Source: an uncultured Roseburia sp. (GTDB lineage Bacteria > Bacillota > Clostridia > Lachnospirales > Lachnospiraceae). From it: a stretch of DNA of 55,911 bases. A model generated the notes under the pieces. That model saw only the letters and a program-made list of their open reading frames with translations, ran no database searches and was not told where the DNA came from. Position 1 is the stretch's first letter. Each line of letters opens with the position of its first letter. The translations under genes and the position numbers were made by a program. The stretch spans positions 1 to 55,911 of the forward strand of contig CAMUGE010000015.1 of assembly GCA_947088345.1 (NCBI GenBank), in the 5' to 3' direction. Positions 17,192 to 25,593 of this stretch are shown one piece after another.

Positions 17192-17202
17192 AATGCCGAT
17201 AT
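17175..17202 (+). promoter_or_regulatory. Candidate SigD (sigma-28, flagellar) promoter
   Basis: GCCGATAT at 17195-17202 is an exact match to the Firmicute SigD -10. TCAA at 17175-17178, 16 nt upstream, is a 3-of-4 match to the TAAA -35. It overlaps the end of the sigma-A promoter. If used, tldR would be expressed with the flagellar regulon. Confidence 0.45.
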
Positions 17203-17382
17203 CAGATTATGAAAGATAAAATATCTGCTTTTACTATTAGAAAATAATCTGTTGGCGTTTCATAGATTAGCTGAATCTGCGAAATCTCCTGTACAGTGAT
17301 TGTGCTATGATTCCCCGATATGATATTGCAGAACAAATTTTTCTCAAAAACAGAAAACAGGTTGACTGGAAAGGCGAATCAT

Positions 17383-18717
17383 ATGTCTTCGGACAACACT
17401 ATCACCAAAACCGTCCGGCAGTACAGTAAAGCGCTGCCAAAAGAGACAATGGATTTCTTAAAAGGGATTGCATTGGATTACAGCAAAGTCAGGAATTATG
17501 TCTATGGTAAATATGCCGGAGTGCACAGACTTGACAGCTTGACGCCTGTTTATGGCATTTTAAATGAGATGCGTCACTGTGGACTCAGGGAACAGTTGAA
17601 TTTTCCGGCTGTCTACTATGAGCTTGCTGTTACAGACGCTGTTGCGGATATTAAGCGCAGCTGGGGGATTGTAAAAAATAAGGTCGGTGAGAGGATCACT
17701 GCAAACGAAAATTTAAGCGATGACGACAGGATCTATTTAAGAACGGTGTTAAAAATTGGCAGTGTGTATGCGGCCATTCTAAACCGCCGGGAATATGAAA
17801 CGCCCAAAAATGCAAAAGACCTGTCGGTTGATACAAAAAGGCTTAATAACCTGCTTTGCAGATTGACCAGAAGATATCTGACGGTACCGCAGACAAAAGA
17901 CGACGACTGGTTTCGGATATCGCCAAACGGCTATTCTTACAGGGACGGTGAGATCCGTATTGTTTGCAGAACTCCGCGGAAACGCATTTCTATACCACTA
18001 AAAGATGAAAGAGAGTTTGATCGGCAGATCCGCATCCAGATCAGAAACGAGGATGTTGTACTGGCAGTTCCGGTAGAAGTAAAAATCAGGTCGCATAATG
18101 ACTATTGTCATACAATTTATGCCTATATCGGCAGAACAGATATGATTACTCTGTCGAACGGGGCCGTTTACGGGGAAAGATTAGAAGAAATAGTAGACCC
18201 TGAGACGGAACGGCTTGCTGAGAAAAACAGGGAACGCCGCAGGATGTATAAAGTGTTTGAGAAGAACGCGAAAAGCGGCAATGAACGGAAAGCAAAAGAA
18301 ATTGAGACAAATAACCTTGGCAGACAAAAATATGAGAGGCAGAAAGAAAAAGAAAAAAGCAGAACAACGACGTTTATCAATGCTGAGATCAACAGAATGC
18401 TTCGAAATGAGAAGCCTGCCAGAATTGTAATTACAAGGCCGGTGCAAAAAAATAAAGCTAAGTTTTATGCAAAAACGGTAAACAGGAGACAGACACGTTC
18501 GTTTGAACCTTATATCAGGGAAAGACTTGCCTATAAATGCAATATAAATTCAATCGAACTGGTGGAGATTAATGCGAAAGGCGCCGGTAAAATCTGTGCG
18601 GAATGCGGCGCGGAAGGAAAGCGGCAGGGAAAGGAATTTATCTGTGAGTTGTGCGGCGCACAGACAACAATCGCTATAAATTTTGCAAAGAATATACGAC
18701 GAAAATACAGTAGTTAA
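17383..18717 (+). CDS. Nuclease-dead TnpB homologue, candidate TldR RNA-guided repressor
   Basis: 444 aa from the ATG at 17383 (GGAAAGG 8 nt upstream; an in-frame ATG at 17320 is poorly placed). The length and order match IS605-type TnpB: helical REC/WED-like N-terminus, RuvC halves and a zinc ribbon. All three RuvC acidic residues are replaced. The RuvC-I Asp position is Tyr248 (AYIGRTDMITLSNG). The RuvC-II Glu position is Thr351 (IVITRPV). The RuvC-III Asp position is Ala431 (TTIAINFAKNI). The zinc ribbon is intact (Cys405, Cys408, Cys421, Cys424). Known TldR proteins are TnpB derivatives that lost nuclease activity and repress promoters using a guide RNA encoded downstream. No TnpA gene is near. 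A full open frame with coordinated active-site loss argues for domestication, not decay. Confidence 0.82.
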   Translation: MSSDNTITKTVRQYSKALPKETMDFLKGIALDYSKVRNYVYGKYAGVHRLDSLTPVYGILNEMRHCGLREQLNFPAVYYELAVTDAVADIKRSWGIVKNKVGERITANENLSDDDRIYLRTVLKIGSVYAAILNRREYETPKNAKDLSVDTKRLNNLLCRLTRRYLTVPQTKDDDWFRISPNGYSYRDGEIRIVCRTPRKRISIPLKDEREFDRQIRIQIRNEDVVLAVPVEVKIRSHNDYCHTIYAYIGRTDMITLSNGAVYGERLEEIVDPETERLAEKNRERRRMYKVFEKNAKSGNERKAKEIETNNLGRQKYERQKEKEKSRTTTFINAEINRMLRNEKPARIVITRPVQKNKAKFYAKTVNRRQTRSFEPYIRERLAYKCNINSIELVEINAKGAGKICAECGAEGKRQGKEFICELCGAQTTIAINFAKNIRRKYSS

Positions 18718-18725
18718 AGGTTGAA

Positions 18726-18960
18726 ATGTATCAGTCTGAGAATAAATGGCCGAAAGGTGATTTTACCGTTTCACGGATCGCAGAAAGATACATTAACATA
18801 GAGAGCAAAAAGTCGGCATTAGCTAAGCCGAAAGGCGGACAGAGGTCTGCAGAGGAAGCTTTCGGGTATGCCAGGACCGCGGCTTTACGCGGAGCGAAGC
18901 ACTTATTTAGAATGGAAATAGTGCAGACGGAAACGTCCCGATAATCCATATGATAATAAG
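18726..18960 (+). ncRNA. Candidate omega-RNA / guide RNA of the dead TnpB
   Basis: Directly after the tldR stop lies a highly structured stretch, where omegaRNAs sit in TnpB loci. Visible stems: ATGTATC/GATACAT (18726-18732 with 18787-18793), TCGGC/GCCGA (about 18812-18831), GTCTGCA/TGCAGAC (18845-18851 with 18922-18928), GCTTTCG/CGAAGC (18858-18864 with 18895-18900), CCGCG/CGCGG (18877-18881 with 18888-18892), a CACTTATTT/AAATAGTG hairpin (about 18899-18923), and GACG-GAAA-CGTC (18926-18937). The last two long-range options compete, as in a switch or pseudoknot. The guide would then begin near 18938 with CCGATAAT. A 72-codon open frame across the region has no ribosome site and is treated as chance. 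RNA ends are inferred. Confidence 0.65.
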
Positions 18961-18997
18961 TTAAATTAACGACAAAATAACGTCGGGTTGGAGAAAA

Positions 18998-21535
18998 ATG
19001 AGAAAAGCACAGGTAAAACAGGCAATTGAACTTGTTTCACAGATTGAAGAGGCGCATAGCCAGATCAAAAAATACATAGAGCAAAAGAACAACCAGCCTG
19101 CCATGGAGCTTCTCTGTGACTGCCAGAATGGTGCAATTGCCATCGGGACATTAATCGAGAGTACAGAGGGGGAGGGTCATTGCGCGGTAGTTTTGTTGGA
19201 GCAGTACTGTGAACTGGCCTACCGATTGTATGAAGATCTTCGGGAAAACAGGGAGGTCAGTGCAAATAAAATCTATAAACTGTTAAAACAGGAAACAGTC
19301 AGGATATCAAACAATATAAAACATAAGATTCAAATTCGTACCGAAGCGGTTTTTCTGCCATATAAGGCAAGTATGTGGGATAGTCTGGAGAGTGTATGGC
19401 GGGCCGCAGATGCAGATAAAAACTGTGATGCCTATGTGATCCCGATTCCGTATTATGACAAAAATCCGGACGGAAGTTTTCGCGAAATGCACTATGAAGC
19501 CGATCAGTTTCCGGACGATGTTCCCGTTACAAAATATGATGAATTTGATTTTGAGACGCACAAACCGGATATGATTTTTTTCCATAATCCGTATGATAAT
19601 ATGAACTATGTGACGAGCGTACATCCTTTTTTTTATTCGGATCATTTAAAGCAGTTTACAGAAAAACTTGTTTATATTCCCTATTTTGTTCTTGGAGAGA
19701 TCAGTCCGGAGAATGAGCCGGAAATAGAAGAAATGAAGCATTTCTGTACCGTTCCCGGCGTATTACACGCGGATAAAGTAATTGTTCAGTCAGAGGATAT
19801 GAAACAGGTATATCTTAAAGTACTGCTTGCGGCAATGAATGACAGCAGCGATGCGGCGAAAACTTACTGGGATGGGAAAATACTGGGGCTTGGTTCGCCG
19901 AAGTTTGACAGGATTGTCCAAATGAGGCAGGAAGATATTGAAATTCCGCAGGCATGGGAAAAGATTATTGAGAAGCCGGATAAAAGCCGCAAGAGAATTA
20001 TTTTGTATAATACGACGATTAACGGGCTGCTTGGTCACAACGAAATAATGCTGAGAAAAATAGAGAGTGTGTTAGAGAAGTTAAAAGAAAATCGGGATAA
20101 AGTTGTATTGCTTTGGCGACCGCATCCTTTGATTGAGAGCACGCTCACCTCAATGCGACCGCAGCTATGGGATGCATACCGGGAAATTCGGGATAAGTAT
20201 ATACGGGAGGGCTGGGGAATTTATGATGATTCTGCAGATCTGGATCGTGCTGTATTGGTCAGCGACGTTTATTATGGGGATTACAGCAGTGTTGTGCAGG
20301 TGTACAAAAAGACGGGAAAGCCGGTTATGCTGCAGGACTGCAGCATCACTTATCTGAATGATGAAAAAATGCAATACGTAAGAATGATAAAAAGTTATCT
20401 TTATGAGGATAAATTGATTTTTGCATCTACAGACTACAACGCTTTGTTTTCAGCAGATATCACAAGTGGGGAGATTCTATATCTTGGTAGATTTTCCGGA
20501 GAAAAAACAGAGCAAAGTAATTTGTTTTCACAGGTAGTGCAGTTTGAAACATCAATAGCAGTATGCCCTTGTCTGGCATCTTCGGCATATATTTATGATT
20601 GCCAAAAAAAGGAGATCAGGGAACTTTGTATTGCCGGTTTGCGGAATCATTCTTACCAGATATTCCCTGTTTTGGAACAGGGAGAGGAAGTATTGTATAT
20701 AATACCCACGTTTGGAGCAGTGTTTGGTCAACTGAACAGGGAAATGTCCGGTTTTGTGTTTAAAGTTAATTTTCAGGAAGAATATGAGAAAAGGACGGGA
20801 AAGAAATATAAGGTCGGTTCAGACAGCGGTTTATATGTTTATAACGGATGTCTTTATTTTGCAGTATGCGAGGACAGCTTTCTTGTAAAATTTCATATGC
20901 AGTCGCATCAGATGACATTCCTTAAAATAGCAGAAGCAGACGGCGGATTTTATAAGATATTGGGAGCAGGGCATATTCTCTATGCGATGAATGTAAAAAA
21001 CAAAATCATCTCTTATGATCTGGAAAAGGAGCGCGTTGTTTCTGTCTTGGATTTTTGCACACGGGAAAGTGAAAGCAGTCTGTTTCGGGATGGTTTTTTC
21101 TGGGGAGAATCGATTTACTTTGTTTCCTATCAGTCGAATCAATGTGTGAAATATATACCGAAAAGCAGAGAATTAACAGTCAGTACAATAGAAAGTGAAT
21201 GGAATATAGAAACAGAGGATCGCGAAGTATATCATTTTACTTGTTTAGCGGGAAAGAAAACAATCTTCTTTGTTTCAAATAAAAACCATCTTGTGCGGCT
21301 GAATGAGAACGATCAGAGGCGCCATACAATAACACTTCGTTATGATGAAGAGGAATTAAAAAAACAAATAACCAAAGAAATGGAGAAAGACAGAGAATCT
21401 GTAATACTGGAAAATGAATTTACAGGAGATCTGCAGGCGTTACTTCATTACATAAAAAAACATGACGAAAAAAGAAAACTTTTTAAAAGCGGGCAGATGA
21501 TTGGGCAGAGAGTTTATGAACAGGTCATACGCTAA
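18998..21535 (+). CDS. CDP-glycerol glycerophosphotransferase-like protein with propeller-like C-terminus
   Basis: 845 aa. After a helical N-terminus (1-110), residues about 115-440 resemble the CDP-glycerol:polyglycerophosphate transferase fold (TagF-like). Features are FFHNPYDN, YIPYFVLGE, then VLLWRPHPLIEST and YYGDYSSVVQVYKKTGKP, the nucleotide-binding C-terminal half. Residues about 450-800 are repeated beta segments with aromatic residues (KIISYDLEKERVVSVLD), like a beta-propeller. It is the first gene after the dead TnpB RNA and begins the glycan operon. It probably transfers a glycerol-phosphate-type or sugar-phosphate unit to a protein or polymer. Such proteins recur in flagellin and surface glycosylation loci of Clostridia. 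The donor is unknown. Confidence 0.65.
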   Translation: MRKAQVKQAIELVSQIEEAHSQIKKYIEQKNNQPAMELLCDCQNGAIAIGTLIESTEGEGHCAVVLLEQYCELAYRLYEDLRENREVSANKIYKLLKQETVRISNNIKHKIQIRTEAVFLPYKASMWDSLESVWRAADADKNCDAYVIPIPYYDKNPDGSFREMHYEADQFPDDVPVTKYDEFDFETHKPDMIFFHNPYDNMNYVTSVHPFFYSDHLKQFTEKLVYIPYFVLGEISPENEPEIEEMKHFCTVPGVLHADKVIVQSEDMKQVYLKVLLAAMNDSSDAAKTYWDGKILGLGSPKFDRIVQMRQEDIEIPQAWEKIIEKPDKSRKRIILYNTTINGLLGHNEIMLRKIESVLEKLKENRDKVVLLWRPHPLIESTLTSMRPQLWDAYREIRDKYIREGWGIYDDSADLDRAVLVSDVYYGDYSSVVQVYKKTGKPVMLQDCSITYLNDEKMQYVRMIKSYLYEDKLIFASTDYNALFSADITSGEILYLGRFSGEKTEQSNLFSQVVQFETSIAVCPCLASSAYIYDCQKKEIRELCIAGLRNHSYQIFPVLEQGEEVLYIIPTFGAVFGQLNREMSGFVFKVNFQEEYEKRTGKKYKVGSDSGLYVYNGCLYFAVCEDSFLVKFHMQSHQMTFLKIAEADGGFYKILGAGHILYAMNVKNKIISYDLEKERVVSVLDFCTRESESSLFRDGFFWGESIYFVSYQSNQCVKYIPKSRELTVSTIESEWNIETEDREVYHFTCLAGKKTIFFVSNKNHLVRLNENDQRRHTITLRYDEEELKKQITKEMEKDRESVILENEFTGDLQALLHYIKKHDEKRKLFKSGQMIGQRVYEQVIR

Positions 21536-21568
21536 GCGATAAAAATAATGGATATTGGGGAAAACAGG

Positions 21569-22546
21569 ATGAAAGCATTAGTAACAGGTGCAGATGGATT
21601 TATAGGAAGTCATCTGACAGAGGAATTGATAAAACAGGGAATACAGGTAAGGGCTTTTGTATATTATAACTCTTTTAATTCCTGGGGATGGCTGGATACG
21701 CTTCCGGAGGAAGTTAAAAGTGAGATTGAAATATTCAGCGGTGATATACGTGATCCAAATGGAGTGAGGAAAGCAGTGGAGGGCACGGATCTTGTTTTTC
21801 ATCTTGCCGCTTTGATTGCAATTCCTTATAGCTATCATTCTCCGGATTCCTATGTAGATACAAATATAAAAGGCACGTTAAATGTATTGCAGGCTGTAAG
21901 GGATTTTGAGACGGAAAGAGTTTTGGTGACATCCACATCCGAAGTATACGGTACGGCTAAATATGTTCCGATTGATGAAAAGCATCCGTTTCAGGGGCAG
22001 TCTCCTTACTCTGCGACTAAAATAGGAGCGGACAGGCTTGCGGAAAGTTTTTACCGTTCTTTTGAGCTTCCGGTGACAATTGTGAGACCATTTAATACAT
22101 ATGGGCCAAGGCAGTCAGCAAGAGCTGTGATTCCGACGATAGCGGTTCAGCTGCTGAACGGAAAAGAAGAGATTAAGCTGGGGTCTCTCAATCCGACCAG
22201 AGATTTTAACTTTGTGAAAGATACCGTAAACGGATTTATAGAGATTGCAAAGTGTCGTTCTGCAATAGGAGAAGAGCTTAATATTGCCACCCAGAAAGAG
22301 ATAAGCATCGGTGATCTGGCGGAAAAAATCATACAAAAGATTAATCCACAGGCGCGGATAATTTGTGAAGATATTCGTTTAAGGCCTGATAAAAGTGAAG
22401 TAAACAGGCTGCTGGGAAGCAATGAAAAAATAAAAAAATTTACAGACTGGATGCCGGAATACAGTATTGACAGAGGCCTTGAAATTACCATCGAATGGAT
22501 ACGAAACAATTTAAACAGGTATAAGGCGGATAGATACAATATATAA
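21569..22546 (+). CDS. legB: NAD-dependent 4,6-dehydratase, LegB-like
   Basis: 325 aa from the ATG at 21569 (TTGGGG upstream); the ORF also has an ATG at 21548. It is an extended short-chain dehydratase: TGADGFIGSH is the NAD-binding loop, TSTSEVYG and YSATKIGAD hold the catalytic Ser/Thr and Tyr-x3-Lys, and RPFNTYGPRQS is conserved. The protein closely follows the pattern of LegB, which makes the 4-keto-6-deoxy intermediate from GDP- or UDP-GlcNAc in legionaminic acid synthesis. The next genes (CBS-nucleotidyltransferase, epimerase, SpsF, NeuB, SpsG) belong to the same pathway type. Confidence 0.8.
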   Translation: MKALVTGADGFIGSHLTEELIKQGIQVRAFVYYNSFNSWGWLDTLPEEVKSEIEIFSGDIRDPNGVRKAVEGTDLVFHLAALIAIPYSYHSPDSYVDTNIKGTLNVLQAVRDFETERVLVTSTSEVYGTAKYVPIDEKHPFQGQSPYSATKIGADRLAESFYRSFELPVTIVRPFNTYGPRQSARAVIPTIAVQLLNGKEEIKLGSLNPTRDFNFVKDTVNGFIEIAKCRSAIGEELNIATQKEISIGDLAEKIIQKINPQARIICEDIRLRPDKSEVNRLLGSNEKIKKFTDWMPEYSIDRGLEITIEWIRNNLNRYKADRYNI

Positions 22547-22576
22547 ACATCCTGGTGTCCGGAGATAGGGCGGTTT

Positions 22577-23632
22577 ATGGATAAGTTGCAGGATATTTGT
22601 ACAGAAGAGGGCATAAAAGTAAGAGAGGCCATACAGAGACTGGATTCTGGCAGGCATAAAATTCTGATTGTCACAAAACATAGAAAAGTTACCGGTATTG
22701 TTACAGACGGGGATGTAAGAAGATGGATTTTAAGAAAAGGGTCGTTTGACGCTGATATCTCCGAACTAATGTGCAGGACGCCAAAAACAATATATGAAGA
22801 TCAGGTGAGCAGCGCCAAAGAGATTATGCTGAACGCCCGGATCGATGCCATACCGGTAATTAACAATGCAGATGAGCTTGTTGATATGATTTTTATTCGG
22901 GATCTGGTACAAAATGAAGTAATAAATTATCAGAAGATAGACATACCGGTTGTAATAATGGCTGGAGGAAAAGGGACGAGACTGAGTCCATATACGAGTA
23001 TTTTGCCCAAACCACTGATGCCAATCGGTGCAAAAACAATATTGGAACGTATTATAGATTCCTTTCAGAAAAACGGATGCAGCAGTTTTCTGCTGACGTT
23101 AAATTATAAGAAGAATCTGATTAAAGCATACTTTGATGACAAAGAAAAAGATTATGAGATCGGGTATGTGGAAGAAGAAGATTTTTACGGAACCTGCGGC
23201 AGCCTATGTCTGCTAACAGACAAAATAAACGGAACATTTTTTTTGAGTAATTGCGATGTATTACTGGATATAGATTATGCAAAATTATATGAATTTCACA
23301 GGGAACACCATAACGAAATCACCGCAGTGACATCATTAAAGCATTTTCAGATTCCTTACGGAATTTTTGAATTGGAGACAGGCGGAGCCATTTGTAAAAT
23401 CTCAGAAAAACCGGAATTTAATTATCAGGTTAACACCGGGATTTATGTCATGGAATCAACCGTACTGGGGGAGATTCCGAGAGGTAAAGTATATCAGATG
23501 ACGGATCTGCTGGACCGGTTAATGAGAGAGGGAAGAAGAGTGGGCGCATATCCTGTAACAGAGAACTGTTGGAAAGATATGGGGGAATTAAATGAAATGC
23601 ATAAAATGCTGGATGCGTTTCAGACAAGTTAA
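22577..23632 (+). CDS. ptmE: CBS-domain sugar-1-phosphate nucleotidyltransferase, PtmE-like
   Basis: 351 aa. Residues about 8-115 are a pair of CBS domains (KVTGIVTDGDVRRWIL and IDAIPVINNADELVDMIF). Residues about 125-350 are a nucleotidyltransferase with the signature MAGGKGTRLSPYT and KPLMPIGAKTI, and NCDVLLDIDY for metal binding. This fusion is typical of PtmE, the glucosamine-1-phosphate guanylyltransferase of the Campylobacter legionaminic acid route, which supplies the GDP-sugar used by LegB. The CBS pair may sense nucleotides. It lies 30 nt after the LegB-like gene. Confidence 0.8.
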   Translation: MDKLQDICTEEGIKVREAIQRLDSGRHKILIVTKHRKVTGIVTDGDVRRWILRKGSFDADISELMCRTPKTIYEDQVSSAKEIMLNARIDAIPVINNADELVDMIFIRDLVQNEVINYQKIDIPVVIMAGGKGTRLSPYTSILPKPLMPIGAKTILERIIDSFQKNGCSSFLLTLNYKKNLIKAYFDDKEKDYEIGYVEEEDFYGTCGSLCLLTDKINGTFFLSNCDVLLDIDYAKLYEFHREHHNEITAVTSLKHFQIPYGIFELETGGAICKISEKPEFNYQVNTGIYVMESTVLGEIPRGKVYQMTDLLDRLMREGRRVGAYPVTENCWKDMGELNEMHKMLDAFQTS

Positions 23633-23644
23633 GAAGGACAGAAC

Positions 23645-24511
23645 ATGAAACCGACAGAAAATATATTAATAACAGGTGGAAACGGATTTATCGGAAGGCA
23701 TTTAATAGAATATTTACAGACGAAACATTATCGGGTGATTCATCCCGATTCACAGGAGCTTGACGTCAGAACAGAAGCAGATTTTGATTCTTTCTGCGGA
23801 ACGGATATTTCACATGTCATACATCTTGCGGGCAGGACATTTGTCCCGGCAAGCTGGGAAAATCCGAAAAATTTTTTTGAAGTGAACGTTATGGGAACTT
23901 TACAAGTCATTGAATTTTGCAGACGATACGGGATTAACCTTACATATATCAGCGCCTGTATTTATGGACAGCCAAAGTCGATCCCTGTGTCGGAAACAAG
24001 TGATGTCAAACCGGATAACCCGTATGCGAAATCAAAATATATGGCAGAGGAACTATGTGAATTTTACAGCAGTTTTTTTTCGATGAATATTTCAGTCTTA
24101 AGGCTGTTTAATGTATATGGTCCCGGGCAGAATGAAAACTTTTTAATTCCCGCCATTATGCGGCAGCTGTGTTCAGACAGTGCAAAAATAGAAGTAAATG
24201 ATTTAAATCCAAGGCGTGATTATATCTATATCGAAGATGTGTGTAATGCAATTGAGCTGTCGATTGAAAAATCAAAAGGATTTCAGTTGTATAATATTGG
24301 TTCGGGAGTCTCTTTTTCTGTACAGGAGATCATTGATCTGCTGCAGAAACTGGCAGGGACACACAAGCAGACAGTATCCAGAAACATGGTCAGGAGAAAT
24401 GAGTTAAATGATGTGACAGCGGATATTTCATGCATAAAAGAAAACTGGAAATGGGAACCGTCCATTTCTTTGGAAGAGGGACTGAGAAGATGCCTGCTGG
24501 CGGAAAAGTAA
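23645..24511 (+). CDS. NAD-dependent epimerase/dehydratase
   Basis: 288 aa short-chain dehydrogenase/epimerase of the extended type: TGGNGFIGRH near the N-terminus, HLAGRTFVP, SACIYG and the active-site YAKSKY. The sugar substrate is not clear. It follows the PtmE-like gene by 12 nt and is probably part of nucleotide-sugar synthesis for the nonulosonic acid or another glycan precursor. A role as 4-ketoreductase or epimerase is possible. Confidence 0.75.
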   Translation: MKPTENILITGGNGFIGRHLIEYLQTKHYRVIHPDSQELDVRTEADFDSFCGTDISHVIHLAGRTFVPASWENPKNFFEVNVMGTLQVIEFCRRYGINLTYISACIYGQPKSIPVSETSDVKPDNPYAKSKYMAEELCEFYSSFFSMNISVLRLFNVYGPGQNENFLIPAIMRQLCSDSAKIEVNDLNPRRDYIYIEDVCNAIELSIEKSKGFQLYNIGSGVSFSVQEIIDLLQKLAGTHKQTVSRNMVRRNELNDVTADISCIKENWKWEPSISLEEGLRRCLLAEK

Positions 24512-24522
24512 GGAGAAAGCAG

Positions 24523-25590
24523 ATGGAGAAGAATGTACCGATCAATAAGGGCAATTACACAATGGAACCGCCGGAGAGAGAGGCGCTGTTTGAAGAGAAA
24601 CGGGCAGCCGGATGGGTAGAGGAGTATAAAAACTACCGCACAGGCTGGTGCGAATATCCAAAGACACAGTATATATCAGAATATCCGCTATTAGTTGATC
24701 TTGAATTATCGTCTCTGTGTAATTTGAAGTGTCCGATGTGTTATACCATCACAGATGAATTTAAGAGGAAAGTTCATACACAGCTGATGGAATATGAGAT
24801 TTTTACGAAAGTTATAGATGAAATTGCGGGAAAAGTTCCTGCTGTGCGTTTAAGTCTGCGGGGAGAGGCAACGCTTCACCCACAGTTTATTTCCTGTATC
24901 TCATATTGCAAGAGCAAAGGAATCGGGGAAGTATCATTTCTGACAAATGGAAGCAAACTGACAAAAGATTATTTTATACAGATTATGGATGCCGGGGCAG
25001 ACTGGATTACGATCTCCGTAGACGGCTTGCAGGAACAATACGAGAGTATCAGGAAGCCTTTAAAATTTGAGGACACGCTTCAAAAAATAAAAGAAATTCA
25101 TGAAGTAAAACAGGAAAGAAATGTATCGAAACCGGTGATAAAAGTGCAGGGAATCTGGCCGTCCGTTCGGAGCGATCCTGCCGGATATTATAATACGTTC
25201 GCACCCTATGTGGATTATGTGGCGTTTAATCCGTTGATTGATTATCTGGACAAAGATGAGGACATTGTGTATGAAGAAAACTTTTCCTGTCCGCAGTTAT
25301 ACCAGCGTCTGGTAGTCGGATCGGACGGAAAAGTTTTATTATGTTCGAATGATGAAGACGGGATGCAGATTTTGGGGGATGTACATGAGCATTCTGTTTA
25401 TGAAATCTGGCACGGGGAAAAATTAAATCACATACGTAAACTTCATCAGACCGGCAAGTTTAAAGAAATTAATGTATGCCAAAAGTGTTACCTGCCCAGA
25501 GCGACAGAGGAAAATGAGCGCGCTAATATAAACGGGCGGGAAATTGTGATCAAAAATTATATCAACAGAGCGCAGGAGATAGGGGAATAA
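24523..25590 (+). CDS. Radical SAM/SPASM-like protein
   Basis: 355 aa from the ATG at 24523 with AAGGAGA upstream; an ATG farther upstream overlaps the previous gene. The radical SAM motif is CNLKCPMC (CxxxCxxC) around residue 70, followed by LRGEATLHPQF and NGSKL. The C-terminus has a second cysteine set (SCPQLY, LLCSND, VCQKCYLP) that suggests an auxiliary cluster as in SPASM/Twitch proteins. Similar genes occur in Campylobacter-type flagellar glycan islands and Clostridia glycan loci, where they may modify sugars. The substrate is unknown; sugar modification is inferred from the neighbours. Confidence 0.75.
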   Translation: MEKNVPINKGNYTMEPPEREALFEEKRAAGWVEEYKNYRTGWCEYPKTQYISEYPLLVDLELSSLCNLKCPMCYTITDEFKRKVHTQLMEYEIFTKVIDEIAGKVPAVRLSLRGEATLHPQFISCISYCKSKGIGEVSFLTNGSKLTKDYFIQIMDAGADWITISVDGLQEQYESIRKPLKFEDTLQKIKEIHEVKQERNVSKPVIKVQGIWPSVRSDPAGYYNTFAPYVDYVAFNPLIDYLDKDEDIVYEENFSCPQLYQRLVVGSDGKVLLCSNDEDGMQILGDVHEHSVYEIWHGEKLNHIRKLHQTGKFKEINVCQKCYLPRATEENERANINGREIVIKNYINRAQEIGE

Positions 25591-25593
25591 AAG

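Noticed and set aside
16966-17193. 75-codon frame between the hairpins and the dead TnpB gene
   Set aside because: No ribosome site, low-complexity Ile/Phe-rich product, overlaps the diverged direct repeats and promoter.
17383-18717. Active TnpB nuclease of a mobile IS605 element
   Set aside because: All three catalytic acidic positions are substituted and no TnpA or clear element ends are present.
18726-18944. 72-codon protein downstream of the dead TnpB gene
   Set aside because: No ribosome site and an open frame on both strands; dense base-paired structure points to RNA.
18937-18944. A SigD promoter driving the glycan operon at CCCGATAA
   Set aside because: No TAAA-like -35 at 14-16 nt; treated as a likely guide segment instead, though not excluded.
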